Positions 26,838 through 35,822 are shown, numbered from the stretch's first letter. The stretch is DNA of 64,000 bases from an uncultured Maribacter sp. (GCF_947500405.1 NZ_CANMRY010000003.1:403987-467986); one strand, 5' to 3'. Numbers and translations are program-made. Notes: a model not told the origin generated them from the sequence alone.

Positions 26838-27611
26838 TTACATGTAATCATGCAGAACTCGCTGTAATTCTTCTTCAAAAAATGCAGGATGTTCTGATAC
26901 AACATTACCAATTATAACAATCCCTGGCTGTGTAACATCTATTTTACTATACAAACTCATAGCCTCTCCTAAAGTTCCTAAAACACAAGACTCATTTACT
27001 AAGGTCCCGTTTTGTATTAATGCAAAAGGAGTATTATTACCCCTATAAATAGCTACGGTTTTAACAATAGCATTAAACTTACGTACTCCCATTAAAACAA
27101 CCATAGTTGCAGAGGATTGCGCAGCTAACTTTAAATCTTCAGAAAAGTTATTGTCTTTTTTTGTTGCAGTCATTACCCAAAAACTACTACTAACCCCTCT
27201 TTTAGTAACCGGAATACCTTGGCTTTGCGGAACAGCAATTGCACTAGTTACCCCAGGAACTATACTAACTGGAATACCAAAATTTTCTACATATTCTATT
27301 TCTTCACTAGCTCTGCCAAAAACAAAAGGATCCCCACCTTTTAAACGTACTACATGACCACATTCAAATGCTTTTTCTACTAATAACTTATTTATAGAAT
27401 CTTGTGTATAAGAATGCTTATTACATCTTTTACCTACGTATATTTTTGGAATATTTTCATCAATCTCACATAAGAGTTCTTTACTAATTAAAGCATCATA
27501 TAAAATTACATCTGCAGACTGTAAAAGCTTAAAACCTCTACGTGTTATTAGGTCACTACTACCAGGGCCAGCTCCTACTAAAGATATTCTTGGTTTTTTG
27601 CTTTTAATCAT
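26838..27611 (-). CDS. cobA: uroporphyrinogen-III C-methyltransferase (SUMT)
   Basis: A 257-residue SAM-dependent methyltransferase that makes precorrin-2 from uroporphyrinogen III, the first step to siroheme. Motifs: LVGAGPGSSDLITRRGFKLL (glycine loop), LKGGDPFVFGRASEE and VPGVTSAIAVPQSQGIPVTKRG. The length fits a single-domain CobA, and the missing CysG N-terminal half is encoded separately at 33159-33752. It diverges from nirB, whose siroheme it supplies, and probably shares the TACGTA-containing control region. Confidence 0.93.
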   Translation of the reverse strand: MIKSKKPRISLVGAGPGSSDLITRRGFKLLQSADVILYDALISKELLCEIDENIPKIYVGKRCNKHSYTQDSINKLLVEKAFECGHVVRLKGGDPFVFGRASEEIEYVENFGIPVSIVPGVTSAIAVPQSQGIPVTKRGVSSSFWVMTATKKDNNFSEDLKLAAQSSATMVVLMGVRKFNAIVKTVAIYRGNNTPFALIQNGTLVNESCVLGTLGEAMSLYSKIDVTQPGIVIIGNVVSEHPAFFEEELQRVLHDYM

Positions 27612-27691
27612 AATTTCTAATTTTTTAGGACTAACAATTGTGAATTCTGCAACAAAACTACGCGTTTATTTTGATAAAATTATATAAAAAA

Positions 27692-27713
27692 TACGTAATT
27701 ATACGTATTTTTG
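27692..27713 (+). promoter_or_regulatory. nirB promoter: double TACGTA site with -7 element
   Basis: TACGTA at 27692-27697 and 27702-27707 are 10 bp apart, and a TAnnTTTG-type -7 element (TATTTTTG, 27706-27713) overlaps the second copy. A third TACGTA (27734-27739) overlaps the first base of the ATG at 27739. No good -33 element is present at normal spacing, which suits an activator-dependent promoter. The cobA start lies 81 bp away on the other strand. Confidence 0.5.
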
Positions 27714-27738
27714 TAATGTAATATCTAAACAAGTACGT

Positions 27739-30255
27739 ATGAAAACTATAATAGTAGTTGGAAATGGGATGGTTGGTTATAAGTTTTGTGAAAAATTTGT
27801 CACCAAAGAAGGAAGTGAAAAATTTAAGGTTATAGTTTTTGGTGAAGAACCAAGGCCTGCTTATGACCGTGTACATTTAAGTGAGTTTTTTGAAAATCAA
27901 GATGCAAAAGCATTAGAAATGGCTCCTGCTAAATGGTATGCGGAAAATAACATAGATTTAATTGTTGACGAACGTGTTACAGATATTCACAAGGCCTCAA
28001 AAAAAATTACCACAGCAAAAGACCGTGAGTTATCCTACGACTATTTGGTTTTAGCAACCGGTTCTTCTGCTTTTGTACCTCCTATTAAAGGTGTGGAGAA
28101 AGAAGGGGTTTTTGTTTACAGAACTATTGAAGATTTAGAAGGTATGCTTGCTTATGCCGCTAAACTAAAACAAACTAACCCAAATGCAAAAGCGGCTGTA
28201 CTTGGCGGTGGATTATTAGGTTTAGAGGCAGGAAAAGCTGTAATGGATATGGGACTAGAACCACATATTGTTGAATTTGCACCTAAATTAATGCCAAGGC
28301 AACTAGATTCTAGAAGTAGTCAGGTATTACAACTCAAGTTAGAATCTATAGGACTAAACATACATTTAAGTAAAGCTACCAACCAAATTTTAGGAGATAA
28401 AGCTATTACAGGAATGGAATTTGGAGAAGACGATGTATTAGATGTAGAAATGCTAATTATATCTGCAGGTATTCGTCCAAGAGATGAACTTGCTAAAACA
28501 AGCGGCTTAGAAATGGGCGTACGTGGCGGTATTGTTGTAGATAATAAAATGCAAACCTCGGATCCTAATATTTATGCTATAGGAGAAATTGCTCTTTATA
28601 ACCAAATGATATATGGTTTAGTTGCTCCAGGTTATGATATGGCAGGGGTTGCTGTAGACCAAATATTAGGAGAAAACAAGAGTGTAATGGCAGAAGAAAT
28701 AGACATGTCTACCAAACTTAAACTTATTGGAGTAGATGTTGCTAGTTTTGGAGAACCTTTTATGCCCGCAGCAAAAGGACATTCTATAATATTTGAAAAT
28801 AAAACCCAACATTTATATAAAAGAATAAACGTAAGTCTTGATGGCAAAAAATTATTAGGTGGTATTCTAGTTGGTGATGCTACAGATTATAGCATGTTAC
28901 ACCAAATTTATTTAAACGGAATGGCCATTCCTGAAGACCCTGCACAATTAATTTTACCTGCTACTGAAGGTGGCGGTTCTTTTGGCGATGTTATGGACTT
29001 ACCAGATGAAGCGCAAATATGTTCTTGCGAAAATGTTACAAAAGGACAAATTTGCGGGACTATTGAAAGTGGAGAATCTAAAGATTTAGCAGATGTAGTT
29101 AGTTGCACCAAAGCAGGTACTGGCTGCGGCGGTTGTAAACCAATGGTTAAAGACCTTACGGAAGCTACTTTAAAATCTTTAGGTATAGAAGTTAAAGATA
29201 CCGTTTGTGAACACTTTGATTTAAACAGACAGGATTTATATAAAATAATACAAGTAAAAGGATATAAAACTTTTGATGAAGTTCTAGACAATCACGGAAA
29301 CGGTGGTCATGGTTGTGAGTTATGCAAACCAGTTGTAGCATCTTTAATGGCTAGTATAAATGCAGATACTGCCAATAAAGAATATGCCATACAAGATTCT
29401 AATGATAGGTTCTTAGCCAATATTCAACGTAATGGAACGTATTCTGTTGTTCCTCGTGTTCCTGGTGGAGAAATTACACCGGATAAGTTAATTGCACTAG
29501 GAGAAATTGCTAAGAAATATGATTTATATACAAAAGTAACTGGTGGCGTTCGTATTGATTTATTTGGTGCAACTCTAAACCAATTACCATTAATCTGGAA
29601 AGATTTAATAGGCCATGGTTTTGAAAGTGGACATGCTTACGGAAAATCTTTACGAACTGTAAAAACTTGTGTGGGTTCTACTTGGTGTCGCTACGGTATG
29701 GATGAAAGTGTAAGTTTTGGTATTGAACTAGAAAATAGATACCGAGGAATACGCGCACCTCACAAAATTAAAGGTGGTGTTTCTGGTTGTATTCGTGAAT
29801 GTGCCGAAGCTCGTGGAAAAGATTTTGGTTTAATTGCTGTAGAAGGTGGTTGGAACTTATACCTTGGTGGCAATGGTGGTGCTACACCAAGACATGCCGA
29901 GTTATTTGCAGAGCAAATAGATAACAAAACGGTAATTAAATATATAGACCGTTACTTAATGTTATACATGCGTACTGCTAAACCACTACAAAGAACAGCA
30001 GCATGGCAAGAACGTTTAGAAGGTGGTCTTGATTATTTAAAAGAAGTAATTATTGAAGATAAATTAGGAATTGCAGAAGATTTAGAAAATGAAATGCAAA
30101 CGCTAGTTAATAAGTTTGAATGCGAATGGACACAAGCTATTAATGACCCAGAAATGATGAAACGTTTTAACCACTTCGTAAATAGTGAAGAGGAAGATGA
30201 CAACTTAGTTTTTGTGCCATTAAGAGAGCAGAAAATGCCAGAAAAATGGGTCTAA
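27739..30255 (+). CDS. nirB: NADH-dependent assimilatory nitrite reductase, large subunit NirB
   Basis: An 838-residue cytoplasmic enzyme that reduces nitrite to ammonium. Domains in order: FAD/NAD domain (1-405), BFD-type 2Fe-2S domain with Cys428, Cys430, Cys463 and Cys466, a second BFD-like region (about 495-545) retaining a C-x2-C pair, and the sulfite/nitrite reductase domain with siroheme-4Fe4S ligands Cys644, Cys650, Cys684 and Cys688. The length is complete. nirD follows after 37 bp, and genes for both ends of siroheme synthesis flank the pair. Confidence 0.96.
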   Translation: MKTIIVVGNGMVGYKFCEKFVTKEGSEKFKVIVFGEEPRPAYDRVHLSEFFENQDAKALEMAPAKWYAENNIDLIVDERVTDIHKASKKITTAKDRELSYDYLVLATGSSAFVPPIKGVEKEGVFVYRTIEDLEGMLAYAAKLKQTNPNAKAAVLGGGLLGLEAGKAVMDMGLEPHIVEFAPKLMPRQLDSRSSQVLQLKLESIGLNIHLSKATNQILGDKAITGMEFGEDDVLDVEMLIISAGIRPRDELAKTSGLEMGVRGGIVVDNKMQTSDPNIYAIGEIALYNQMIYGLVAPGYDMAGVAVDQILGENKSVMAEEIDMSTKLKLIGVDVASFGEPFMPAAKGHSIIFENKTQHLYKRINVSLDGKKLLGGILVGDATDYSMLHQIYLNGMAIPEDPAQLILPATEGGGSFGDVMDLPDEAQICSCENVTKGQICGTIESGESKDLADVVSCTKAGTGCGGCKPMVKDLTEATLKSLGIEVKDTVCEHFDLNRQDLYKIIQVKGYKTFDEVLDNHGNGGHGCELCKPVVASLMASINADTANKEYAIQDSNDRFLANIQRNGTYSVVPRVPGGEITPDKLIALGEIAKKYDLYTKVTGGVRIDLFGATLNQLPLIWKDLIGHGFESGHAYGKSLRTVKTCVGSTWCRYGMDESVSFGIELENRYRGIRAPHKIKGGVSGCIRECAEARGKDFGLIAVEGGWNLYLGGNGGATPRHAELFAEQIDNKTVIKYIDRYLMLYMRTAKPLQRTAAWQERLEGGLDYLKEVIIEDKLGIAEDLENEMQTLVNKFECEWTQAINDPEMMKRFNHFVNSEEEDDNLVFVPLREQKMPEKWV

Positions 30256-30292
30256 TTAAGTTTTAAAACAACCAATTTCTAAATTTTAAATA

Positions 30293-30670
30293 ATGAACAT
30301 ACTTTCAGATAAATATACCACAGTAAAACCAGAAGATGTAACTATCTGGTTTAAAGCAGCACCAGTTACTGCCTTTCCAAAAGATGGAGGCGCATGTGTA
30401 AAATATAAAGATTTGCAAATTGCCGTATTTAATTTTAAAAGACTAAATACATGGTATGCTTGCCAAAACCTATCTCCAGAAAAACAAGAAATGGTTTTAA
30501 GTAGAGGAATGATTGGGGACCACAAGGGTATTCCTATGGTTGCTTGCCCTTTACACAAAAAGATATTTTCATTAGAAAATGGCGAGAATCTAAATGGCGA
30601 TTTAGAAGCAATTGCAACATATCCTGTAAAAATTGAAAATGACTTTGTGTATGTAGGTTTTTCTGAATAG
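30293..30670 (+). CDS. nirD: nitrite reductase small subunit NirD
   Basis: A 125-residue Rieske-fold protein. It retains the general NirD pattern (WFKAAPVTAFPKDGGACVKYKDLQIAVFNF) and a Cys-Pro-Leu-His (ACPLHKK) in the place of the second Rieske ligand pair, but the first C-x-H pair is replaced by ACQNLSP. It therefore probably binds no 2Fe-2S cluster, as in many NirD proteins. It stabilises or regulates NirB. It lies directly downstream of nirB in one operon. Confidence 0.92.
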   Translation: MNILSDKYTTVKPEDVTIWFKAAPVTAFPKDGGACVKYKDLQIAVFNFKRLNTWYACQNLSPEKQEMVLSRGMIGDHKGIPMVACPLHKKIFSLENGENLNGDLEAIATYPVKIENDFVYVGFSE

Positions 30671-30697
30671 CTTTGGATTTACTAATCCTAGTTATAT

Positions 30698-31285
30698 ATG
30701 GCAACTACAGAAAAATTACAAAAAGCATATTCTTTATTTGATGCTGCAAATGAAAAAGACCCAAATAAAGAAGAATACCAAGGAAAAACATACGCAAAAG
30801 AAGTATTATATGCTATAAGGATGACAAACAAATTAAATACGTTTGCACCAAATGCATCAGAAGCATTGCAACTTACTGCACGTTGCCAACATATTTGCAG
30901 ATGGGAAATTGCAAGAGGTAGCTATGAAATGAATAGAGTTGGTTATCTTAAATGGAGACAAGATTTAAAAAAATATCATGCTAAAAAATCTTCTGAAATA
31001 TTAAAAGAAGTAGGCTATGATCAAGAAACCATAGATAAAGTTGCTTTCCTTCTAGAAAAGAAACAACTTAAAAAAAATGAAGAAACGCAAATATTAGAAG
31101 ATGTAATTTGTTTGGTTTTTCTAGAGTTTTATTTTGAACCTTTTGCTAAAAAATATGAAGAGGACAAACTAATAGATATTTTACAGAAAACATGGCGTAA
31201 AATGTCTGACAAAGGACACCAAGCAGCTTTAAAACTACCTTTATCAGATGCTTCTTTAGCATTAGTAACAAAAGCAATAGCCTAA
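30698..31285 (+). CDS. DUF4202 family protein
   Basis: A 195-residue helical protein. LTARCQHICRWEIARGSYEMNRVGYLKWRQDLKKYHAKK is the DUF4202 signature, with His, Arg, Trp and Asp positions suggesting an HD-like or otherwise metal-binding active site. Its place inside the nirBD-to-sensor-kinase stretch ties it to nitrite assimilation. Relatives are found in other bacteria near nitrate or sulfate assimilation genes, from memory. No biochemical role is known to me. Confidence 0.8.
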   Translation: MATTEKLQKAYSLFDAANEKDPNKEEYQGKTYAKEVLYAIRMTNKLNTFAPNASEALQLTARCQHICRWEIARGSYEMNRVGYLKWRQDLKKYHAKKSSEILKEVGYDQETIDKVAFLLEKKQLKKNEETQILEDVICLVFLEFYFEPFAKKYEEDKLIDILQKTWRKMSDKGHQAALKLPLSDASLALVTKAIA

Positions 31286-31320
31286 AAAATTACCCTTATC
31301 GGGAATAATTTTATTCTAAT

Positions 31321-33156
31321 ATGAGCGAAGATAAATTGCAACAACCATTAGATACCGAAACCTTTAATAGGATTCGCAAATGGTATTTGCTTGCCTTATC
31401 TGCAATAGCACTTACGGTTATTATAGCGCAAATATTAATACAAACAAATATTAATACCCAACTAGACGATTCTAGAATAATAAATATTGCAGGTAGGCAG
31501 CGGGCTTTTAGTCAAAAACTAGTAAAGGAAATATTGCTTTTAAAAGAGGTGAAAAATGAAAGTGAAAAAGACCAAATTATTGGAGAAATAAAAACTACTT
31601 TATCTAAATGGACTGCTTCTCATAAAGCATTACAATTTGGCGACAAAGAAATGGATATTGTTGTTGAAAACTACAGCCCAATTAAAGAACTATTTAAAGA
31701 TTTAAACCCGCACCATAATGCAATGGTAAGTGCCATTACTAAAATTCTTAAAGCAGCAAATACTCCCAACTACCACACCACAAAAGAATACCAAGAAAAC
31801 ACCTCTATCTTACTAAAAAAAGAAAGAATTTTTCTTAACATAATGGACACTATTGTTAATACGTATGATAAACAAAGTAGAAAGGAACTTCAAAAATTAA
31901 AAAACAAAGAATATCTACTTTTAGCTTTTTCTTTATTAATTCTATTTCTAGAAATGGTTTTTATTTTTAGACCTCTTTCTATCCAAATTAGAAATAGTAT
32001 TTCTAAGTTAATGAAACACAAATTAATATCAGATAAAAATGCTTCTCAAATACAAAAACTGTATGATGAGAAAGAAAAGTCTTTACAAGAGCTTCAAGAA
32101 TTAAATTTTGTAATTGATAATGCTGCCTTATTTGCAAGTGCTAGAGAAGACGGTAGTATTGTTTTTATTAGTAAAAAATTTATTACCCTACTTGGGTGTT
32201 CTCATGAAGATTTAAAAAAACCACTTCAAGAACTTTTAACTACAGATCAAGGGCAACAAAAGTATTTAAAAGAGATTTTAAAAAGCAATAAAAAGAATAG
32301 CATAAGAAATGAAGAAATAAAAATTACTACTACAGGTAAAACCATTTGGTTAGACATTTCTATAATTCCTATGTACCAATCTAGCAGGCAACAAAGTGTT
32401 TTAATTTTATGTTCTGATATTACTGAAAGAAAAAAACACTTAATGCAAGTTGAAAAACTTACAAAAGAAAATTATGAAGAAAGAATACTTCAAAAAAAGA
32501 GACAAGCAAGCCAAATAGTAGAAGGACAGGAAGAAGAACGCAAACGTATTGCCAAAGATATTCATGACGGTATAGGGCAAATGTTAACAGCTTTACGATT
32601 TAATATAGAATCTATTGACCTAGAAAATCAAGAAAAAGCGAAAGAAAAAATCATCTATTTAAAAGAATTAACTTCTGACTTAATAAAAGGGGTGCGTACT
32701 GCCACTTTTAATTTAACACCGCCAGAATTAAGTGATCATGGTATATTACCTGCACTACAAAAAATGACCACAGAACTTTCTAGATTAACTGGAAAAAACA
32801 TTCTTTTTGATAACAAAACTGAAAGTAATTTTCGGTTTGATTCTCTAGCAGAAACCAATATTTATAGAGTTACACAAGAGGCCATAAATAATGCCATAAA
32901 ATACGCAGAATCTAACTATATTTTACTAACCATAAATTATACTGACCATATTTTAAGTGTAGTAATAGACGATGATGGTAAAGGTTTTGACCCTGTTATT
33001 TTAAAGGAAGCCCCTAAAAATAATAGTGATGGTGGCATGGGGTTATTTTTTATGAAAGAAAGAATAAGTTATATTAATGGCAGATTGTTTATAAACTCTA
33101 TTCCAGAAGAAGGCACTAGAATAACTATAAACTACAAAACAGATAAAGAAGATTAA
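31321..33156 (+). CDS. NarX-like sensor histidine kinase
   Basis: A 611-residue membrane kinase. Helix 1 (about 21-41), a periplasmic type-IV-pilus/NarX-like domain starting with DSRIINIAGRQRAFSQKLVKEI (about 50-71, the place of the nitrate-binding P-box in NarX), helix 2 (about 197-218), a coiled stretch, a PAS domain (about 255-370) and a HisKA_3/HATPase module with phospho-acceptor His415 (AKDIHDGIGQ). ATP-binding motifs NNAIKYA, DDGKGFDP and GGMGLFFMKERI are intact. It likely senses nitrate or nitrite and phosphorylates the NarL-like regulator at 14023-14700, although the two genes are 17 kb apart. Confidence 0.85.
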   Translation: MSEDKLQQPLDTETFNRIRKWYLLALSAIALTVIIAQILIQTNINTQLDDSRIINIAGRQRAFSQKLVKEILLLKEVKNESEKDQIIGEIKTTLSKWTASHKALQFGDKEMDIVVENYSPIKELFKDLNPHHNAMVSAITKILKAANTPNYHTTKEYQENTSILLKKERIFLNIMDTIVNTYDKQSRKELQKLKNKEYLLLAFSLLILFLEMVFIFRPLSIQIRNSISKLMKHKLISDKNASQIQKLYDEKEKSLQELQELNFVIDNAALFASAREDGSIVFISKKFITLLGCSHEDLKKPLQELLTTDQGQQKYLKEILKSNKKNSIRNEEIKITTTGKTIWLDISIIPMYQSSRQQSVLILCSDITERKKHLMQVEKLTKENYEERILQKKRQASQIVEGQEEERKRIAKDIHDGIGQMLTALRFNIESIDLENQEKAKEKIIYLKELTSDLIKGVRTATFNLTPPELSDHGILPALQKMTTELSRLTGKNILFDNKTESNFRFDSLAETNIYRVTQEAINNAIKYAESNYILLTINYTDHILSVVIDDDGKGFDPVILKEAPKNNSDGGMGLFFMKERISYINGRLFINSIPEEGTRITINYKTDKED

Positions 33157-33158
33157 AA

Positions 33159-33752
33159 ATGGAGCGTAACGAGTTATATCCCATATTTTTAAAAGTATCG
33201 GAACTTAGTATTTTGGTTGTTGGCGGGGGTAATGTTGGTTTAGAAAAACTTACTTTTTTATTAAAGTCAAGTCCTAATGCAAAAGTAGAAATGGTTTCTA
33301 TAGATTTTTTAGATAAAACACTTGCCTTAGCAAAAAAACATCATGTAAAGATTATTAAAGATGCTTATCATGAGAAATATTTAAAAGGGAAGCATATAGC
33401 TATAGCTACTACAGACAAGGTTACTGTTAATGAGCAAGTATACCATGATTGTAGAGAAAGAAGCATTCTTGTTAATGTTGCCGATAATCCACCATTTTGC
33501 GACTTTTATATGGGAGGCATTGTTACAAAAGGGAATGTAAAAGTTGCAATTTCTACAAACGGAAAATCGCCTACCACAGCAAAAAGATTACGACAATTCT
33601 TTGAAGATGTTATTCCTGATAATATAGATGACTTAGTAAAAAATCTTAATGAATTTAGGAAAACTATTAAAGGAGATTTTGAAGAAAAAGTAGAAACATT
33701 AAATGAATTTACTAAAGGTTTAGTAAGTAAAAAAGATACTAATGAAAATTAG
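33159..33752 (+). CDS. precorrin-2 dehydrogenase / sirohydrochlorin ferrochelatase (Met8p or CysG-N type)
   Basis: A 197-residue enzyme that oxidises precorrin-2 and inserts iron to give siroheme. The NAD site reads LVVGGGNVGLEKL, and the NVADNPPFCDFYMGGIVTKGNVKVAISTNGKSP segment is the family signature. It completes the siroheme route started by CobA at 26838. It begins 2 bp after the kinase stop and overlaps the next gene by 11 bp, so translation is probably coupled. Confidence 0.9.
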   Translation: MERNELYPIFLKVSELSILVVGGGNVGLEKLTFLLKSSPNAKVEMVSIDFLDKTLALAKKHHVKIIKDAYHEKYLKGKHIAIATTDKVTVNEQVYHDCRERSILVNVADNPPFCDFYMGGIVTKGNVKVAISTNGKSPTTAKRLRQFFEDVIPDNIDDLVKNLNEFRKTIKGDFEEKVETLNEFTKGLVSKKDTNEN

Positions 33753-34110
33753 AATAAGAGGAAATTCTGTACGTCTTAGACTTACAAAAACAGAAGTAGA
33801 CAGTTTAGCAAAAACAGGTTCATTTTCAGAAAAAATTGTATTTCCAGACAATACACTAATCTACACAATTACTGCTAAAGAAGTTATAAATACGATGGAG
33901 GCTTCTTATCTAGAGAACACAATTACCATCTATATACCAAAAAAAGATTGTTTAGAATGGCCTACCAATACTATAATTGGCCATAAACACACTCTAAAAA
34001 TTGATGCTGCAAATTCATTATCTATACTTGTAGAAAAAGATTTTGTTTGTATGGATGAAACCGTAGAGGATCAATCCGATAACTATCCTAACCCCAAAGC
34101 ATTAATTTAA
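33742..34110 (+). CDS. DUF7009-like protein in the nitrite operon
   Basis: A 122-residue beta-rich protein. KIRIRGNSVRLRLTKTEVDSL at the start and FVCMDETVEDQSDNYPNP at the end match a small family I recall as DUF7009. Function is unknown. It overlaps the siroheme gene by 11 bp and closes the nirB operon, so it probably helps siroheme or nitrite reductase assembly. Cys residues are too few to suggest a metal cluster. Confidence 0.65.
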   Translation: MKIRIRGNSVRLRLTKTEVDSLAKTGSFSEKIVFPDNTLIYTITAKEVINTMEASYLENTITIYIPKKDCLEWPTNTIIGHKHTLKIDAANSLSILVEKDFVCMDETVEDQSDNYPNPKALI

Positions 34111-34486
34111 TTTTTTACAAACTCTTCTTACAATAACAAATTTCATACAATAAGCGTTAGTTTTTTTATTTTTAAAATATTCTTGCGTCAATATCTTATT
34201 CATAAATATTTATACTCCTTTGGTAACAACAATAGAGCATAAACACATCATAACGTGATGGTTTTTCCTTCTATTTTACTAAAAAACAGTGTTTTTAGGC
34301 AATAAGTGAGAACTTACTTACGTAAAGTAAAATCATCTTATAAAGTAATTTTTATATTGCGCAATTATTAACACTAACCATTAATTACATAAAAAAGTAC
34401 TATGGTGCTTCTGTAATAATTTTACAATTGTTACAGAAACTTATGTATAAAAAAATATATCTGGTTTAAACTAGATTTTTGAAATT
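34111..34486. promoter_or_regulatory. 376-bp intergenic region with palindromes upstream of an orphan response regulator
   Basis: No ORF is seen. A near-palindrome centred on TACGTA (TTACTTACGTAAAGTAA, 34314-34330) resembles the nitrate-island motif. Further on lies a nested inverted repeat: TTCTGTAA (34409-34416) with TTACAGAA (34431-34438), and TACATAA (34386-34392) with TTATGTA (34441-34447), ending 40 bp before the regulator start. Confidence 0.45.
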
Positions 34487-35149
34487 TTGAAACTTATAAT
34501 AAAAATTTTAATGGTCGATGACCATCCAATAATCCTAAAAGGTTATGAACTGTCATTAAATGAATTTAGTGATAATTATGTATTTGAATTTTACAAAGCA
34601 CAAAATAGTGTAGAAGCTATAAATTTAATTGAACAAAATGAACCAGATTTTTTTCATATAGTTTTCTTAGATATACGCTTACCAGTTAATAATGATTATG
34701 CTTTAATAAATGGTGAAGATTTAGGAATTAAAATTAGAAAAACAATAAACTCTAAAATTATTGTTTTAAGCTCTATAGGAGATACCCAAAGAATATACAG
34801 CATTCTTAATAATTTAGAGCCAGATGGATATATTATTAAAACAGAAACAACTCCAGAAATATTACTAGATGCTATTGATGCTGTTCTAAATGATAGAAAC
34901 TACTTTTCTAGCAAAATTAAAAAACTAAAGAATGTTCAAAACTCGGAGAACCCTACTCTAGATGTTTATGACATTAAAATTTTATACTTTTTATCGGTTG
35001 GTGAAAAAATGAAGAATTTACCAGATTTTGTACACCTATCTATTGCTAGTATAGAAAGGCGTAAAAAGAAAATAAAGGCTTATTTTGGAAACAAAGAAGC
35101 CTCAGATAGGGAGCTTATTGAAACTGCTAAAGAAAAAGGGTTTATATAG
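34487..35149 (+). CDS. orphan response regulator with divergent output domain
   Basis: A 220-residue protein. The receiver is complete (Asp11, Asp12, phospho-acceptor Asp62 in FLDIRLP, and a conserved KT segment in YIIKTETTPEILL), with an insertion after the phospho-site (VNNDYALINGED). The last 70 residues are a helix-turn-helix of LuxR-like size (LSVGEKMKNLPDFVHLSIASIERRKKKIKAYFG) but without the usual motif. I start at the TTG at 34487, because the internal ATG at 34511 would remove the first strand. No kinase adjoins it. Confidence 0.75.
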   Translation: MKLIIKILMVDDHPIILKGYELSLNEFSDNYVFEFYKAQNSVEAINLIEQNEPDFFHIVFLDIRLPVNNDYALINGEDLGIKIRKTINSKIIVLSSIGDTQRIYSILNNLEPDGYIIKTETTPEILLDAIDAVLNDRNYFSSKIKKLKNVQNSENPTLDVYDIKILYFLSVGEKMKNLPDFVHLSIASIERRKKKIKAYFGNKEASDRELIETAKEKGFI

Positions 35150-35168
35150 TTTATAAAATTATTTCTCC

Positions 35169-35822
35169 TTACAATTTTCCTCCATAAGACAAATCTCCAG
35201 AGTCTCCTAAACCAGGAATAATATAACCTTTGGAATTAAGCTCAGAATCTATATCAGCAATCCAAAGATGCGTATTTTCAGGAAATACATTTTCAATAAA
35301 ATTTACACCTTCTTCTGATCCTATTACCGCAACAATATGTATTTGTTCTGGTGTACCATGAGTTTCTAATGCCTTTAAAACATTCTCTAATGTTTTACCT
35401 GTTGCCAACATTGGGTCTGCTAAAATCAAAGTCTTTTTTTCTATAGAAGGAGCTGCTAAATATTTTACAATTACATCAAAATTATCTTTCCCATCTGGAT
35501 GATGTCTATATGCTGATATAAATGCATTTTCCGCATCATCAAAATAATTTAATATTCCTTGGTGTAAAGGTAATCCTGCACGCATAATGGAACAAAGAAC
35601 AATATTATCTATACATTTTGATGTGTTTTTTATACCTAAAGGAGTTTGCACTTCTGTAGCTTCAAAATGTAAAGTTTTGCTTAACTCATAACTTAAAACC
35701 TCTCCAATACGCTCTATATTTTTTCGAAAACGCATGGTATCTTTCTGAATAGTGCTATCTCTTATTTCTGTTATAAATTTGCTTAAAATCGAATTTTCTA
35801 AAGCAAGGTGATGTATGATCAT
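35169..35822 (-). CDS. upp: uracil phosphoribosyltransferase
   Basis: A 217-residue cytoplasmic salvage enzyme that makes UMP from uracil and PRPP. The PRPP loop LILADPMLATGKTLENVL and the C-terminal uracil site YIIPGLGDSGDLSYGG are intact, and the length fits the family. It stands alone between an orphan regulator (convergent, 19 bp apart) and a divergent membrane hydrolase gene. Confidence 0.93.
   Translation of the reverse strand: MIIHHLALENSILSKFITEIRDSTIQKDTMRFRKNIERIGEVLSYELSKTLHFEATEVQTPLGIKNTSKCIDNIVLCSIMRAGLPLHQGILNYFDDAENAFISAYRHHPDGKDNFDVIVKYLAAPSIEKKTLILADPMLATGKTLENVLKALETHGTPEQIHIVAVIGSEEGVNFIENVFPENTHLWIADIDSELNSKGYIIPGLGDSGDLSYGGKL

Noticed and set aside
28908..29291. A 127-codon open frame on the minus strand within nirB
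   Set aside because: It mirrors the BFD-type Cys-rich region of nirB; NirB domains in that stretch are intact, so it is a shadow frame.
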